Shown here piece by piece: positions 9,019 to 18,604 of a DNA stretch of 64,000 nt; position 1 is the stretch's first letter, and every line of letters begins with the position of its first letter. The DNA comes from an uncultured Eubacteriales bacterium (GTDB taxonomy: Bacteria > Bacillota > Clostridia > Christensenellales > Aristaeellaceae). Made by a program: the position numbers and the translations under genes. The DNA lies in NCBI GenBank assembly GCA_900315315.1, contig OMYT01000004.1:43019-107018 (forward strand), in the 5' to 3' direction. A model generated the notes under the pieces. It did not search any database, had not been told where the DNA came from, and worked only from the letters and a program-made list of their open reading frames with translations.

Positions 9019-11190
9019 ATGAGCTGGAGCAGAGAAAAGACAGTTTACGGAACACTGATCCGTAACGAAGGCGGCAAAAACATTGGGATTGCGGGCAATG
9101 TCCCCATTCTGGAAGAGGACGGATATGCCTTCAAGGATTTGGCCGGAACGGGCAAACTGCTGCCATATGAAGACTGGCGCCTTGACGCGGAAACCCGGGC
9201 AGCTGACCTGGCTGCAAGGCTCAGTCGGGAAGAAATAGCCGGTCTGATGCTTTATTCCTCCCATCAGATGGTGCCTTTCGAGGAAGGGGGTCCTTTCGGG
9301 GATACATATGGAGGAGAAGCTTTTGATCCGGCAAAATACAATGCATCGGACCTGAGCGACGGGCAGATTCGATTCCTGAAGGAGGACCACATTCGCCATG
9401 TGCTTCAGATGCGTGTGAAGAGCGCCCGCATATCGGCGGAGTGGAGCAACCATCTCCAGAAGATGTGCGAGGAAGAACCCTGGGGGATTCCTGTTAATAT
9501 TTCAACCGATCCGCGGCACGGCGCTACGGCAGCCGGTGCGGAATTCCGGACGGCGGGCAGTGACGTGAGCAAATGGCCGGAAGGCATCGGAATGGCGGCC
9601 GCCGGAGATCCGGAACTGGTACGGCGATTTGCACAAGTGGCAGCGAAAGAATACCGAGCGCTGGGAATCACAACAGCGTTGGGACCGCAGATTGACCTGA
9701 GTACGGAGCCACGCTGGTTCCGGCTGGAGGATACACTGGGAAGCAATCCGGAGAAGGTTATCCCGATGGTCAAAGCCTACTGTGACGGGATGCAGACAAC
9801 AGAGGGAAGCCCGGACGGGTGGGGATCGGACAGCGTCATCACCATGGTTAAGCACTGGCCCGGCGGCGGCACCGGGGAGGGCGGACGGGATGCGCATTTT
9901 CCGTTCGGATGTTTTGCCGTGTATCCGACGGGAAAATTCGAAGAGCATTTGCGTCCTTTTACGGAAGGTGCGTTCAGGCTGGACGGGCCGACCGGGAAAG
10001 CAGGTGCTGTTATGCCATACTATACGGTCAGCTGGCTGGAGGATCATGAAAAGGTTGGTAACAGCTATAATGAGTATATCCTGAAGGAGCTGCTGCGGGA
10101 GAAATATGCCTATGACGGCGTAGTTTGCACAGACTGGGGAATCACCGGAGATCCCGATCCGAACATTGACAGCTTTGGAAGCCGCTGCTACGGGGTAAAT
10201 GAACTGACAGAGGCGGAGAGACACCTGCGGATTATCATGAACGGTGTGGATCAGTTCGGAGGCAACAACCGGGCGGAGCCGATCCTGGAAGCCTGGAAAA
10301 TCGGTGAGGAGCGGTATGGAGCCGACTTTATGGAGGAACGAATGAGACTCAGCGCCAGGAGGCTGCTGAGGGGCATGTTCCGGCTGGGGCTGTTTGAGAA
10401 TCCTTATCTGGATCCTGAAGAGAGCGAGCAGATTGTCGGTAATGCAGCATTTGTGAAGGAAGGTCTGGAAGCTCAGGCCCGCAGCGCGGTTATGCTCAGA
10501 AAGGGAAAGCTGCCCCTGAAGGCAGGGATGAAGGTCTGGGTTCCGAACAGAAAGATCCGAGCACACAAGGCATTCTTCCGGATCATGCTGCCGGAAACAG
10601 TCACGGATCCGCTGCAAGGTTTTGGCTTCGGTTCATGGTTTACCCGGGCAGAAACACCAGAAGAGGCGGATGCAGCGATTGTTTTCATGGAAAGCCCGCT
10701 GTCAGATCCATATGATCCGGAGGATCGGGCAAGGGGCGGAAACGGGTATCTGCCCCTGACGCTGCAGTATCGCCCCTATATGGCGACGGAAGCGCGGGAG
10801 GTCAGCATCGCCGGAGGCGACTTCCGGGAGGACTTTACCAACCGGAGTTACCGGGGAAAGACAAACCGCTGCATCAACGAAGAAGACCTGGACAACCTGG
10901 AGGAAGCCCACCGAAGGCTGGGAGACAAGCCGGTGATTGTCTGTATGCAGATGCATAATCCGACGGTACCGGCGGAATGGGAGCCTCTGGCGGACGGGAT
11001 CCTGATCCATTTCGGCTGCAGTCTGCCCGTGCTGCTTGATATTCTCTTCGGCAGAAGGAAAGCAGAAGGGAAATTACCATATAATCTGCCGGCATCCATG
11101 GCGGCGGTGGAAAAACACGGAGAAGATGACATCGAAGGGCCGGAAGCGTATATCTGTTCGGACGGCACGGTTTGTAAGGCGGCAGAATGA
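9019..11190 (+). CDS. GH3 family glycoside hydrolase (divergent)
   Basis: A 723-residue intracellular GH3 member. The N-terminal barrel is recognisable by 'WGIPVNISTDPRHG', 'LGPQIDLSTEPRW', VKHWPGGGTGEGGRDAH and nucleophile Asp372 in VVCTDWG. The usual KHF is replaced by KHW, and long insertions between strands set it apart from the first GH3. The C-terminal GH3 domain follows (about 480-720); no fibronectin-like domain is evident. ATG 9019 has GGAGGAG 8 bases upstream. It is first gene of an operon, overlapping the AraC gene by four bases (ATGA). Substrate unknown; with a beta-mannosidase in the operon, a mannose- or glucose-containing beta-glycan is plausible. Confidence 0.88.
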   Translation: MSWSREKTVYGTLIRNEGGKNIGIAGNVPILEEDGYAFKDLAGTGKLLPYEDWRLDAETRAADLAARLSREEIAGLMLYSSHQMVPFEEGGPFGDTYGGEAFDPAKYNASDLSDGQIRFLKEDHIRHVLQMRVKSARISAEWSNHLQKMCEEEPWGIPVNISTDPRHGATAAGAEFRTAGSDVSKWPEGIGMAAAGDPELVRRFAQVAAKEYRALGITTALGPQIDLSTEPRWFRLEDTLGSNPEKVIPMVKAYCDGMQTTEGSPDGWGSDSVITMVKHWPGGGTGEGGRDAHFPFGCFAVYPTGKFEEHLRPFTEGAFRLDGPTGKAGAVMPYYTVSWLEDHEKVGNSYNEYILKELLREKYAYDGVVCTDWGITGDPDPNIDSFGSRCYGVNELTEAERHLRIIMNGVDQFGGNNRAEPILEAWKIGEERYGADFMEERMRLSARRLLRGMFRLGLFENPYLDPEESEQIVGNAAFVKEGLEAQARSAVMLRKGKLPLKAGMKVWVPNRKIRAHKAFFRIMLPETVTDPLQGFGFGSWFTRAETPEEADAAIVFMESPLSDPYDPEDRARGGNGYLPLTLQYRPYMATEAREVSIAGGDFREDFTNRSYRGKTNRCINEEDLDNLEEAHRRLGDKPVIVCMQMHNPTVPAEWEPLADGILIHFGCSLPVLLDILFGRRKAEGKLPYNLPASMAAVEKHGEDDIEGPEAYICSDGTVCKAAE

Positions 11191-12008
11191 AGATGAAGAA
11201 AATCCAGAATCCGGAGAAACAGCTGGCTTATCTGGCCTATATCAACCGGGAAAACGAGTTTCAGCATCACGGATATGAGGAAGAACTGAAGCAATACCTG
11301 ATGATGCAAAGCGGTGATCCGGCCGCGACAGAGGAAAGCCAGCGAATGATGCGGAAAACCATGGCGGTGGGCCTCAGCACTGATCCGCTCAGAAATGCGC
11401 AGTATCTTTTCGTGGCAAACATCACATTAGCAACCCGCTTTGCCATTGAGGGCGGGATGGACGGTGAAACTGCCTATAATACCAGCGATATGTATATCCG
11501 GAAACTGGAACTGTGCCAATCCGAAGAAGATGTCATGGATCTCCACCGGGAGATGTTTTCGTTCTTTACTTCGAAAATGGCTATGGTGAGAAAAGAAAAC
11601 AGCTATACCCGCGCGGTGGCGGAAGCGATAGAATATATTGAATCAAATCTGCATATGCCGGTTCGGATTGATGAGGTTGCAGAGCATGTGAATCTGAGCG
11701 CGGGTTATTTTTCCGTACTGTTTCACAAGGAGACCGGAGAGGCTTTTTCGGATTATGTGCTGCGGAGAAGGATTGAAACGGCGCGGAACATGCTGCGGTA
11801 CTCGGATTATTCCTCCACGGAGATCAGCGAGATATTGGCTTTCAGCAGTCAGAGTTACTTTATCAGCTGCTTCAAAAAAGCCACAAAAATGACACCCTCG
11901 GAATACCGGCGGCGGTATTATGCAAAAGGGATGAAAGCTGCAGGAAAAGCGGCAGACAGCAGGGACGCATCGCCGGACAGTGACTGGCGGGCAGGGACAC
12001 TTACATAA
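11187..12008 (+). CDS. AraC family transcriptional regulator
   Basis: DNA-binding activator of 273 residues. The C-terminal third carries two helix-turn-helix motifs (about residues 155-255): the first around 'RIDEVAEHVNLSAGYFSVLF' and the second around 'TEISEILAFSSQSYFISCFKK', ending in the family signature TPSEYRRRYY. The N-terminal 140 residues are mostly helical and lack the cupin arm of sugar-binding AraC proteins, so the effector is unclear. Translation is coupled to the GH3 gene (overlap ATGA). It most likely controls its own operon. Confidence 0.9.
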   Translation: MKMKKIQNPEKQLAYLAYINRENEFQHHGYEEELKQYLMMQSGDPAATEESQRMMRKTMAVGLSTDPLRNAQYLFVANITLATRFAIEGGMDGETAYNTSDMYIRKLELCQSEEDVMDLHREMFSFFTSKMAMVRKENSYTRAVAEAIEYIESNLHMPVRIDEVAEHVNLSAGYFSVLFHKETGEAFSDYVLRRRIETARNMLRYSDYSSTEISEILAFSSQSYFISCFKKATKMTPSEYRRRYYAKGMKAAGKAADSRDASPDSDWRAGTLT

Positions 12009-12022
12009 ACAGGGAGGTACTT

Positions 12023-14455
12023 ATGAAACAGCAATCATTGAACGGCACATGGACCCTCAGTATCCCCGGGTACACTTTTCCGGAAACAGCGGCATCCGTT
12101 CCGGGATCAGTTTACCATGATCTTCAGACGGCAGGGCTGATTCCCGATCCGTTTTATCGGGATAACGAGAATGAAGCCCTCAAAATCATGGAATATGATT
12201 TTATCTACAGCCGCTCTTTTTCAGCCTCGGCAGAGCTGCTGCAATGCGACGCTGTTCTGCTCCGCTGCCACGGCCTGGACACCCTGGCCACAGTGGAGGT
12301 GAACGGCCGTCAGGCCGGCAGGGCGGACAATATGCACCGGCTTTGGGAGTTTGATGTGAAGGAGCTGTTGCATGAGGGAGAGAATTCCATCCGGATTACC
12401 TTCGCTTCCCCGACAAAATTTATCCGGGAAGCTTATGAGCGGCAGCCGCTGGAAGGCACTACGGATGCGATGCTTGGATTTCCATATCTGCGCAAAGCAC
12501 ATTGCATGTTTGGCTGGGACTGGGGTCCCCGGCTGCCTGACGCAGGAATCTGGCGGGATATTGAACTGATTGGCATAGAGACCGCCCGGCTGCGGGATGT
12601 TTCTGTGCTGCAAGATCATGAAGAGGACAGGGTCACGCTGAACGTTCTATCGCGAACGGAACACGTAACAGAAGGAGAGACCAGAATATCCGTGACTGTG
12701 ACTGCGCCGGATGGGCAGACATTTACAGCGGAAGGCGCAGACTGCAGCCTGATGATTGATCACCCGCAACGCTGGTGGCCGGTGGGATACGGTGATCAAC
12801 CACTTTATACAGTGGAAGTTACGCTTTCCGACGGCGACCATATCCTTGACACCTGGAAGAAACGCGTCGGTCTGCGCACCATGACGGTCCGCCGGGAAAA
12901 GGATCAGTGGGGCGAGAGCTTTTGTCACTGCGTCAACGGGGTGGACGTGTTTGCCATGGGCGCAGACTACATTCCGGAGGACAATCTGCTGCCGCGGGTA
13001 AATCCGGAACGAACCCGCCGCCTGCTGGAGGATGCGAAGGCGGCGAATATGAATGCGGTTCGTGTATGGGGCGGCGGATATTATCCCGACGATTATTTCT
13101 ACGATATCTGTGACGAACTTGGGCTGCTGGTGTGGCAGGACTTCATGTTCGCCTGCGCTGCTTATGACCTGACAGAGGAATTTGAGAAGAATGTATGCGC
13201 AGAATTCAGGGACAATATCCGGCGACTGCGGCATCACCCGTCTCTCGCAATCTGGTGCGGCAACAACGAGATGGAAAGTTTTGCAGCCTGGGGTGTATGG
13301 GTGAACAGCAAGAAGCTGACGGCAGATTATATCAAGCTGTATGAGTATATCCTGCCGAAAATCATGAAAGAGGAAGACCCACAAGCATTCTACTGGCCCT
13401 CGAGCCCTTCCTCCGGAGGAAGCTTTGACGAGCCTCAGGATGAGAACCGGGGTGACTGCCATTACTGGGAAGTCTGGCATGGGCTGAAGCCTTTTACGGA
13501 TTATCGTAATCACCTGTTCCGGTATGCCAGCGAGTTCGGATTCCAGAGCTTCCCCTGCATGGCGACAATCAAAAGCTATACGTTGCCGGAAGACAGGAAT
13601 GTATTCTCCTATATCATGGAGAAACACCAGCGGAACGCCAGCGCCAACGGGAAGATCGCGGAATACTTATCCCAGACTTATCTCTATCCTTCTTCTTTCG
13701 ATTTGTTCGTATATGCGTCCCAGCTGCTGCAGGCGCAGGCCATGCAGTACGGTGTGGAACACTGGCGCCGGAACCGGGGGCGCTGCATGGGCGCGCTGGT
13801 CTGGCAGCTGAACGATTGCTGGCCGGTGACCAGCTGGGCCAGCATCGACTATTACGGTCGATGGAAAGCGCTGCATTATTATGAGAAACGCTTTTTCTCG
13901 CCGGTGCTGATCTCCTGTGCAGAGGAGGGAACGCTGACGCAGAACACCAATGTGAATGCAGAACCTTTCCCGCTGAAGAAATCCGCCCGGCTGAATGTAT
14001 CCAACGAGACACGGGAGGAGTTCCGGGGAACGGTACGCTGGAGCCTGCGGAATCCGGATGCTGTGATTTTACAAGAGGGATGTTGCCCGGTGACCATACC
14101 TGCATTGTCTGCTGTCTGGCTGGATGAAATGGATTTCTCTGATCAGGACACTTACAGAACCTATGTGGCCTACAGCCTTGAGAATGAGCAAGGGGATACG
14201 GTGGGCAGCGGAACGGTGCTGTTCTGCGCACCGAAACATTTCCGCTTTACGAACCCGAGGCTGGAAGCACATCAGGAGGGAAATGAGATTGTTGTCACTG
14301 CACAAGCCTATGCCCGCAGTGTGGAGATCCAGTGCGATCCTGATACCGTGCTGGAAGATAACTTCTTTGATATGAACGCCGGTACCAGGAAAGTTCGGAT
14401 TGTTCGCGGTGACCCAGGTAAGATTTCAGTCCGCAGCGTATTTGATATTCGTTAA
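12023..14455 (+). CDS. GH2 family beta-mannosidase
   Basis: An 810-residue cytosolic exo-beta-mannosidase, releasing mannose from the non-reducing end of manno-oligosaccharides. Typical GH2 layout: jelly-roll sugar-binding domain (about 5-180, 'GLDTLATVEVNG', 'FGWDWGPRLP'), immunoglobulin-like domain (about 190-290), then TIM barrel with acid/base Glu416 in WCGNNEMESF and nucleophile Glu504 in YASEFGFQSFP. The aromatic motif 'WQLNDCWPVTSWA' near 600 is typical of beta-mannosidases rather than beta-galactosidases. ATG 12023 follows AGGGAGGTAC. It lies 14 bases after the AraC gene in the same operon. Mannose produced could be isomerised by the D-lyxose isomerase at 38.1 kb, which in some relatives acts on mannose. 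Confidence 0.9.
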   Translation: MKQQSLNGTWTLSIPGYTFPETAASVPGSVYHDLQTAGLIPDPFYRDNENEALKIMEYDFIYSRSFSASAELLQCDAVLLRCHGLDTLATVEVNGRQAGRADNMHRLWEFDVKELLHEGENSIRITFASPTKFIREAYERQPLEGTTDAMLGFPYLRKAHCMFGWDWGPRLPDAGIWRDIELIGIETARLRDVSVLQDHEEDRVTLNVLSRTEHVTEGETRISVTVTAPDGQTFTAEGADCSLMIDHPQRWWPVGYGDQPLYTVEVTLSDGDHILDTWKKRVGLRTMTVRREKDQWGESFCHCVNGVDVFAMGADYIPEDNLLPRVNPERTRRLLEDAKAANMNAVRVWGGGYYPDDYFYDICDELGLLVWQDFMFACAAYDLTEEFEKNVCAEFRDNIRRLRHHPSLAIWCGNNEMESFAAWGVWVNSKKLTADYIKLYEYILPKIMKEEDPQAFYWPSSPSSGGSFDEPQDENRGDCHYWEVWHGLKPFTDYRNHLFRYASEFGFQSFPCMATIKSYTLPEDRNVFSYIMEKHQRNASANGKIAEYLSQTYLYPSSFDLFVYASQLLQAQAMQYGVEHWRRNRGRCMGALVWQLNDCWPVTSWASIDYYGRWKALHYYEKRFFSPVLISCAEEGTLTQNTNVNAEPFPLKKSARLNVSNETREEFRGTVRWSLRNPDAVILQEGCCPVTIPALSAVWLDEMDFSDQDTYRTYVAYSLENEQGDTVGSGTVLFCAPKHFRFTNPRLEAHQEGNEIVVTAQAYARSVEIQCDPDTVLEDNFFDMNAGTRKVRIVRGDPGKISVRSVFDIR

Positions 14456-14470
14456 AGGTGGGTCAAACCA

Positions 14471-15814
14471 ATGCAGATCGACAACGGCGCTTTCTATCAA
14501 AAACTGAAAAAACTGGCGCTGCCGATTTCTCTCCAAAGCCTGATGCTCGCAGCGGTGGCGGCGGGCGATGCACTGATGCTGGGCCGGGTGGCACAGAATG
14601 AGATGGCGGCAGTATCCCTGGCGACGCAGATCCAGTTTGTCCAGAACATGTTTCTGATGGCGGTCACTGCCGCAGGTTCGATACTCGGCGCCCAGTACTG
14701 GGGCAAGGGAGACCGGGATACGGTCCGGAGTCTGTTCAATATGATGCTGCGCTGGTGCGGCGTGGTCTCCCTGATCTTTTTCCTGGCCTGCGAATTCTGC
14801 CCGGAGCTGCTGATGCGTCTGTTCTCCCATGACGATCCGATCATTGAAATCGGGAGCGCCTATCTGCGAATTGCCGGCTGGTCCTATTTGATCACGGGCA
14901 TATCACAATGCTATCTGACCACGATGAAGGTAACGGATCATGTAACGCCAAGTGCCTGGATTTCTTCATCAGCGGTCGTGATTAATATCATCCTGAACGC
15001 GGTGTTTATTTTCGGCTTGCTCGGGGCACCTGCCATGCAAGCCAGAGGGGCCGCATTGGCAACGACGCTGGCGAGAGTAGTCGAGCTGGCGCTGTGCATC
15101 GGGATTTCATCCCGGGAGACGTTCCTGCGTCCGGTCTGGAGCAAACTGTTTGAAAAGAAGAAGCAGCTGGCGGCTGATTTCCGACGGCAGTGCTTCCCAC
15201 TGCTGGGCGGAGGACTTTTCTGGGGCGTAGGGTTTACATCCTATACGGCGATTATGGGCCATATGGGTACGGATGCCGCGGCGGCCAATGCGGTGGCTGC
15301 GGTGGTCCGGGACCTGATCTGCTGTGTCTGCAACGGCGTTGGCAGTGCAGCCGGGATTATGGTCGGCAATGAGCTTGGGGCCGGCAATCTGGAAAAAGGA
15401 AAGGCATACGGGATCAAACTGAAGAACATATCCTTTATCATCGGATTTGCGTCCATGGCTGTGGTTCTTGCACTGACACCGCTGGTCGTCCGGATGGTTA
15501 TTCTGACGGATGAGGCACGGCAGTATTTAACCGGAATGATGATCATCATGGCGGTTTATATGATCGGCCGCTGCGTAAATACTGTGACGATCAACGGCGT
15601 TCTGGACGGCGGAGGTGACACTCTGTTTGACATGTATTCCCTGGCGGTCTGTATGTGGGGAGTTGCAATTCCGCTGGCCCTGCTCGGCGCGTTTGTGTTT
15701 CATTGGCCGGTGCTTGTTGTGTATGGCTGCACCTGCCTGGACGAAGTGGGCAAAATTCCATGGGTCATGTATCGTTTCCGAAAGTACAAATGGGTGAAGG
15801 ATCTGACCAGGTAA
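14471..15814 (+). CDS. MATE family efflux transporter
   Basis: Multidrug-and-toxin-extrusion-type integral membrane transporter of 447 residues with about 12 hydrophobic segments in two repeated halves (the second begins near residue 235). Family features include the N-terminal 'LALPISLQSLMLAAVAAGD', LGRVAQNEMAAVSLATQ and the mid-protein 'VASVGVGMVGNELGAG'-like stretch (GSAAGIMVGNELGAGN). It is usually Na+ or H+ driven. It sits 15 bases after the beta-mannosidase and ends the operon; a role in exporting a toxic glycoside aglycone is a guess from context. No terminator was found; it converges with the xylanase gene. Confidence 0.88.
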   Translation: MQIDNGAFYQKLKKLALPISLQSLMLAAVAAGDALMLGRVAQNEMAAVSLATQIQFVQNMFLMAVTAAGSILGAQYWGKGDRDTVRSLFNMMLRWCGVVSLIFFLACEFCPELLMRLFSHDDPIIEIGSAYLRIAGWSYLITGISQCYLTTMKVTDHVTPSAWISSSAVVINIILNAVFIFGLLGAPAMQARGAALATTLARVVELALCIGISSRETFLRPVWSKLFEKKKQLAADFRRQCFPLLGGGLFWGVGFTSYTAIMGHMGTDAAAANAVAAVVRDLICCVCNGVGSAAGIMVGNELGAGNLEKGKAYGIKLKNISFIIGFASMAVVLALTPLVVRMVILTDEARQYLTGMMIIMAVYMIGRCVNTVTINGVLDGGGDTLFDMYSLAVCMWGVAIPLALLGAFVFHWPVLVVYGCTCLDEVGKIPWVMYRFRKYKWVKDLTR

Positions 15815-15821
15815 TCGGGAA

Positions 15822-16910
15822 TTATTCGAACGCCTGACTGGGATCAGCTACGGCCCAGAAAGCCGGTTTCGGATTACAGGATGCATCGAACAGCAGCGGG
15901 TACTCATACTTGCGATAACTCATTCCATCAGTCAGCCCCCAGACTTGTACCGCTTCAGTCTGGTCAGCGTATTCCAGCATCAGATTCATTACATCGGCAT
16001 ATTTCTTTGCTTGTTTTTTGAATTGCTCTTCCGTGTTTTTCTTTATACCTACATCCAATTCACTTACCCGCAGTTTCAATCCGGTGGCGGCAACTGCTTT
16101 TACGGCGTTTCGAAGCATGCTCATACCGGGTTCCAATACCCGATGATGCATCTGGAAACCATAACCGTCAATATTTCCTTCGGCCTGCAGCTTTTCCAAC
16201 AATTGAAGGATTCCCTTCAGTTTTCCCGGATAAGCTGTATTATAGTCATTATAATACAACAGGGTTCCATCCGGAGCGTACTTCCTGGCCAGTTCAAAAG
16301 CACGTTCCACATAATCTTCGCCGACAGTTTCATACCATCTGGATTTTCTCAGGGTATGAGAGCCGTCATCGATGGCTTCGTTAACGACATCCCAGGAAAC
16401 GACAAGGCCCGGATACCGGGTATTCAGCAGATCCATCAATTCCCGGATATAGTTTTCCAGACGGCCGAGCATTTTTACCCGATCCAGGAGGGGAGCAGAA
16501 GTGTCATACCCTTCGTGGAAGAATTCATCCTGCGTTTCGATATGCCAGACCAATACATGGCCATGGACTTTAATGCCGTTTTCTTTGGCAAAATCAAGCA
16601 ACGGGACTGCGCTGTCCAGATGAACGGCGACAGCGGTTTCATCTCCGGATTCCTTTACAATTCTTCTGCTTTCCGCCCAATCAATGACAAAATTCGGCTT
16701 GAGTTCATTTTCCGGTGTCAGAATGCTGAACTGCTTCCTGATCAAATCCATGGTTTCGGTATTCATAAAAGCAGCCTGGGGCGCCGCTGCTCCGAAATCA
16801 AATTTTTCAGCGTATATTTCTTTCAGAGAAGGTATGTTTTCCGCGGCTGCGGTCTGAATACCTCCAAAGAGCAGGATGGCGGCAAGGATCAGAATAAGTG
16901 TTTTTTTCAT
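15822..16910 (-). CDS. GH10 endo-1,4-beta-xylanase, secreted
   Basis: Secreted xylanase of 362 residues that cuts internal beta-1,4 bonds of xylan. A Sec signal peptide (MKKTL, hydrophobic core, TAAAEN) precedes a single GH10 barrel. Hallmarks: TPENELKP near 65, HGHVLVWH near 116, acid/base Glu178 in WDVVNEAIDDG, nucleophile Glu284 in RVSELDVGI. No carbohydrate-binding module, S-layer or sortase anchor is visible. Start 16910 was chosen because AGAGGGGAT precedes it and the signal peptide begins there; the longer frame to 16976 adds a charged, unlikely leader. It is a single-gene unit transcribed toward the MATE gene. Confidence 0.93.
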   Translation of the reverse strand: MKKTLILILAAILLFGGIQTAAAENIPSLKEIYAEKFDFGAAAPQAAFMNTETMDLIRKQFSILTPENELKPNFVIDWAESRRIVKESGDETAVAVHLDSAVPLLDFAKENGIKVHGHVLVWHIETQDEFFHEGYDTSAPLLDRVKMLGRLENYIRELMDLLNTRYPGLVVSWDVVNEAIDDGSHTLRKSRWYETVGEDYVERAFELARKYAPDGTLLYYNDYNTAYPGKLKGILQLLEKLQAEGNIDGYGFQMHHRVLEPGMSMLRNAVKAVAATGLKLRVSELDVGIKKNTEEQFKKQAKKYADVMNLMLEYADQTEAVQVWGLTDGMSYRKYEYPLLFDASCNPKPAFWAVADPSQAFE

Positions 16911-16947
16911 TTTGGTATCCCCTCTAATTCTTTTTTCATAACTCAGT

Positions 16948-16976
16948 TTATCACATTTTGTCCGGCAGTAAAACAA
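16948..16976 (-). promoter_or_regulatory. Putative sigma-A promoter of the xylanase gene
   Basis: Reading the minus strand, TTGTTT (-35) is followed after 17 bases by TGATAA (-10), about 38 bases before the xylanase start. It is a moderate match to the consensus. Confidence 0.4.
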
Positions 16977-17087
16977 TCATTGCGTTTTCCCCGGCTGTAT
17001 TTACTTATTGAGCATGCCGCCAAGGTGTTTGAAGAGGGGAAAAGAGCCAAAAAACAAACAAAAAGCAATGCGGACAAAAAACCCGGA

Positions 17088-17120
17088 AAACGATTGCTTC
17101 AAGGCTGGTAACGTTTCCGA
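17088..17120 (+). promoter_or_regulatory. Two-box regulatory element upstream of the CUT1 importer
   Basis: AAACGATTG (17088-17096) and CGTTTCCGA (17112-17120) lie 24 bases apart, ending 47 bases before the -35 box. The same two nonamers in the same order and orientation occur at 30575-30583 and 30602-30610 upstream of the Lpl-type importer. Position upstream of -35 suggests an activator site (AraC/YesN style), although the CG-centred boxes also resemble LacI-family operators. Confidence 0.5.
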
Positions 17121-17166
17121 AATGAGAAGACTGGTCAAAAATTGTCTGAAAACTTACAAAAAGCAC

Positions 17167-17195
17167 TTGAATAAGTACGTACATGGGACTATAAT
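17167..17195 (+). promoter_or_regulatory. Sigma-A promoter of the CUT1 importer operon
   Basis: TTGAAT (-35), a 17-base spacer and a perfect TATAAT (-10) lie 63 bases before the binding-protein start. A small hairpin (GACC/GGTC near 17203-17216) follows in the leader. Strong match to consensus. Confidence 0.75.
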
Positions 17196-17257
17196 GGCTA
17201 TAGTGACCGCGAAAGGTCGCAGAGGAAATATACATAAGTTGAAAGGAGATCCCGAAC

Positions 17258-18502
17258 ATGAAGAAACTGTTAGCCCTGGTTCTGGCGGCCATGATGCTGC
17301 TGGGAATGATGTCCTTTGCCTCCGCTGAGGATGTGGAACTGACCCTGTGGTCCATCGCTGTTGAGAGCGATGCCAGCTATCAGACCTACATCGACGGCAT
17401 CGCTGCTTTCGAAGCTGCGAACCCCGGCGTCAAGGTCAACCATGAAACCACTCAGAATGAGCAGTACAAGACCAAGATCAAGGCTGCGATGTCTGCCGGA
17501 ACCGATCTGCCTGATGTGTTCTTCACCTGGGGCATGAGCTTCCTGGGCGACTTCGTGAATGCTGATCGCGTACTGTGCCTGGACGAGTACTATGATGCCT
17601 ACAAAGATGACCTGGCCAAGAATATGTGCGCTAACGCGACCTATGACGGAAAACTGTACGGCGTGCCCTACACCATGAGCTGCGTCGTTCTGTTCGCCAA
17701 CATGGATCTGCTGAAGGAAGCCGGCTGGGATCACATTCCGGAGACCATCGAAGACATGAGCAAGTGCTGCGAAGACCTGAAGGCCAAGGGCATTGTTCCT
17801 TTCGGTGTTTCCGGCAAAGAACTCTGGTGCCTGTCTGAGTACCTTGAGCCTCTGATGATCAAATCCATCGGCACCCAGAAGCTGATTGATGTCTATGAAG
17901 GCCGCGAGAGCTGGGACAACGAAGGCATCAAGGCTGCCGTTACCGCTTTCCAGGATTATGTAAAGAACGAGTACTTTGATCCCAATGCTGCTGCGCTGGG
18001 CAACGATGAAGTCAAGACCAATTTCATCGCCGGCAAGTATGCCTTCTATCAGAACGGTTCCTGGAACTGCGGCGACATCTCCAAGTCTGAGAACGCTGCT
18101 TCCTTCAAGGCCGGCCTGTTCCCGGTGCTGAATCCCGACAATGCTTCCCTGTACGAGCTGATCGGCGGACCCAACAACACCCTGGCTGTAACCGCCACCA
18201 CCGAGCACAAGGAAGAAGCTGTGAAGCTGGCTTTCGAACTGGCCAAGTTCATGTCCGATGCTGACTACAAGTCTGGCGCGAACCTGCCCTGCTGGACTGC
18301 TGATCCCGAAGCTAAGGTTTCCGATCTGGTTGCCCAGGTTGTGGATATCGCGGGCAAGGCTGAAGGTATGGTGCTGTTCGGAGACAACTTCCTGAGCGCT
18401 GACGCGGCCAACACCTATCTGGATTACATCGGTCTGGCATTCGCCGGTGAAATTGATGCAGAAGGTTTCTGCACCGGCCTCGCTGCTGAACTGAGCAAGT
18501 AA
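17258..18502 (+). CDS. Sugar ABC transporter substrate-binding protein (family 1, CUT1)
   Basis: Extracytoplasmic sugar-binding protein, 414 residues, of the MalE/UgpB class. The signal peptide (MKKLLALVLAAMML..FASAED) is cut after ASA and has no lipobox cysteine. The mature protein shows the SBP_bac_1 pattern: 'LWSIAVES', 'GVKVNHETTQNEQYKTKIK', DVFFTWG, GVPYTMSCVVLFANMD, and FYQNGSWN near residue 265. RBS GAAAGGAGAT precedes ATG 17258. It is followed by a strong terminator and then two permeases, so the binding protein should be the most abundant product. No ATPase gene is present. Confidence 0.9.
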   Translation: MKKLLALVLAAMMLLGMMSFASAEDVELTLWSIAVESDASYQTYIDGIAAFEAANPGVKVNHETTQNEQYKTKIKAAMSAGTDLPDVFFTWGMSFLGDFVNADRVLCLDEYYDAYKDDLAKNMCANATYDGKLYGVPYTMSCVVLFANMDLLKEAGWDHIPETIEDMSKCCEDLKAKGIVPFGVSGKELWCLSEYLEPLMIKSIGTQKLIDVYEGRESWDNEGIKAAVTAFQDYVKNEYFDPNAAALGNDEVKTNFIAGKYAFYQNGSWNCGDISKSENAASFKAGLFPVLNPDNASLYELIGGPNNTLAVTATTEHKEEAVKLAFELAKFMSDADYKSGANLPCWTADPEAKVSDLVAQVVDIAGKAEGMVLFGDNFLSADAANTYLDYIGLAFAGEIDAEGFCTGLAAELSK

Positions 18503-18536
18503 TCGATTATCGGATACTACAAAGTCTGATTACGAA

Positions 18537-18583
18537 GAGGAAGACGGTTTCGCCTTCGGACGAGACCGTCTCCCTCGATTTTT
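18537..18583 (+). terminator. Terminator/attenuator after the CUT1 binding-protein gene
   Basis: A sixteen-base stem (GAGGAAGACGGTTTCG with CGAGACCGTCTCCCTC, using two G-U pairs) is followed by ATTTTT. It lies between the binding protein and permease genes, as in the Opp-type operon, giving differential expression. Confidence 0.8.
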
Positions 18584-18604
18584 CGTTGAAAGGGAATACA
18601 GAAG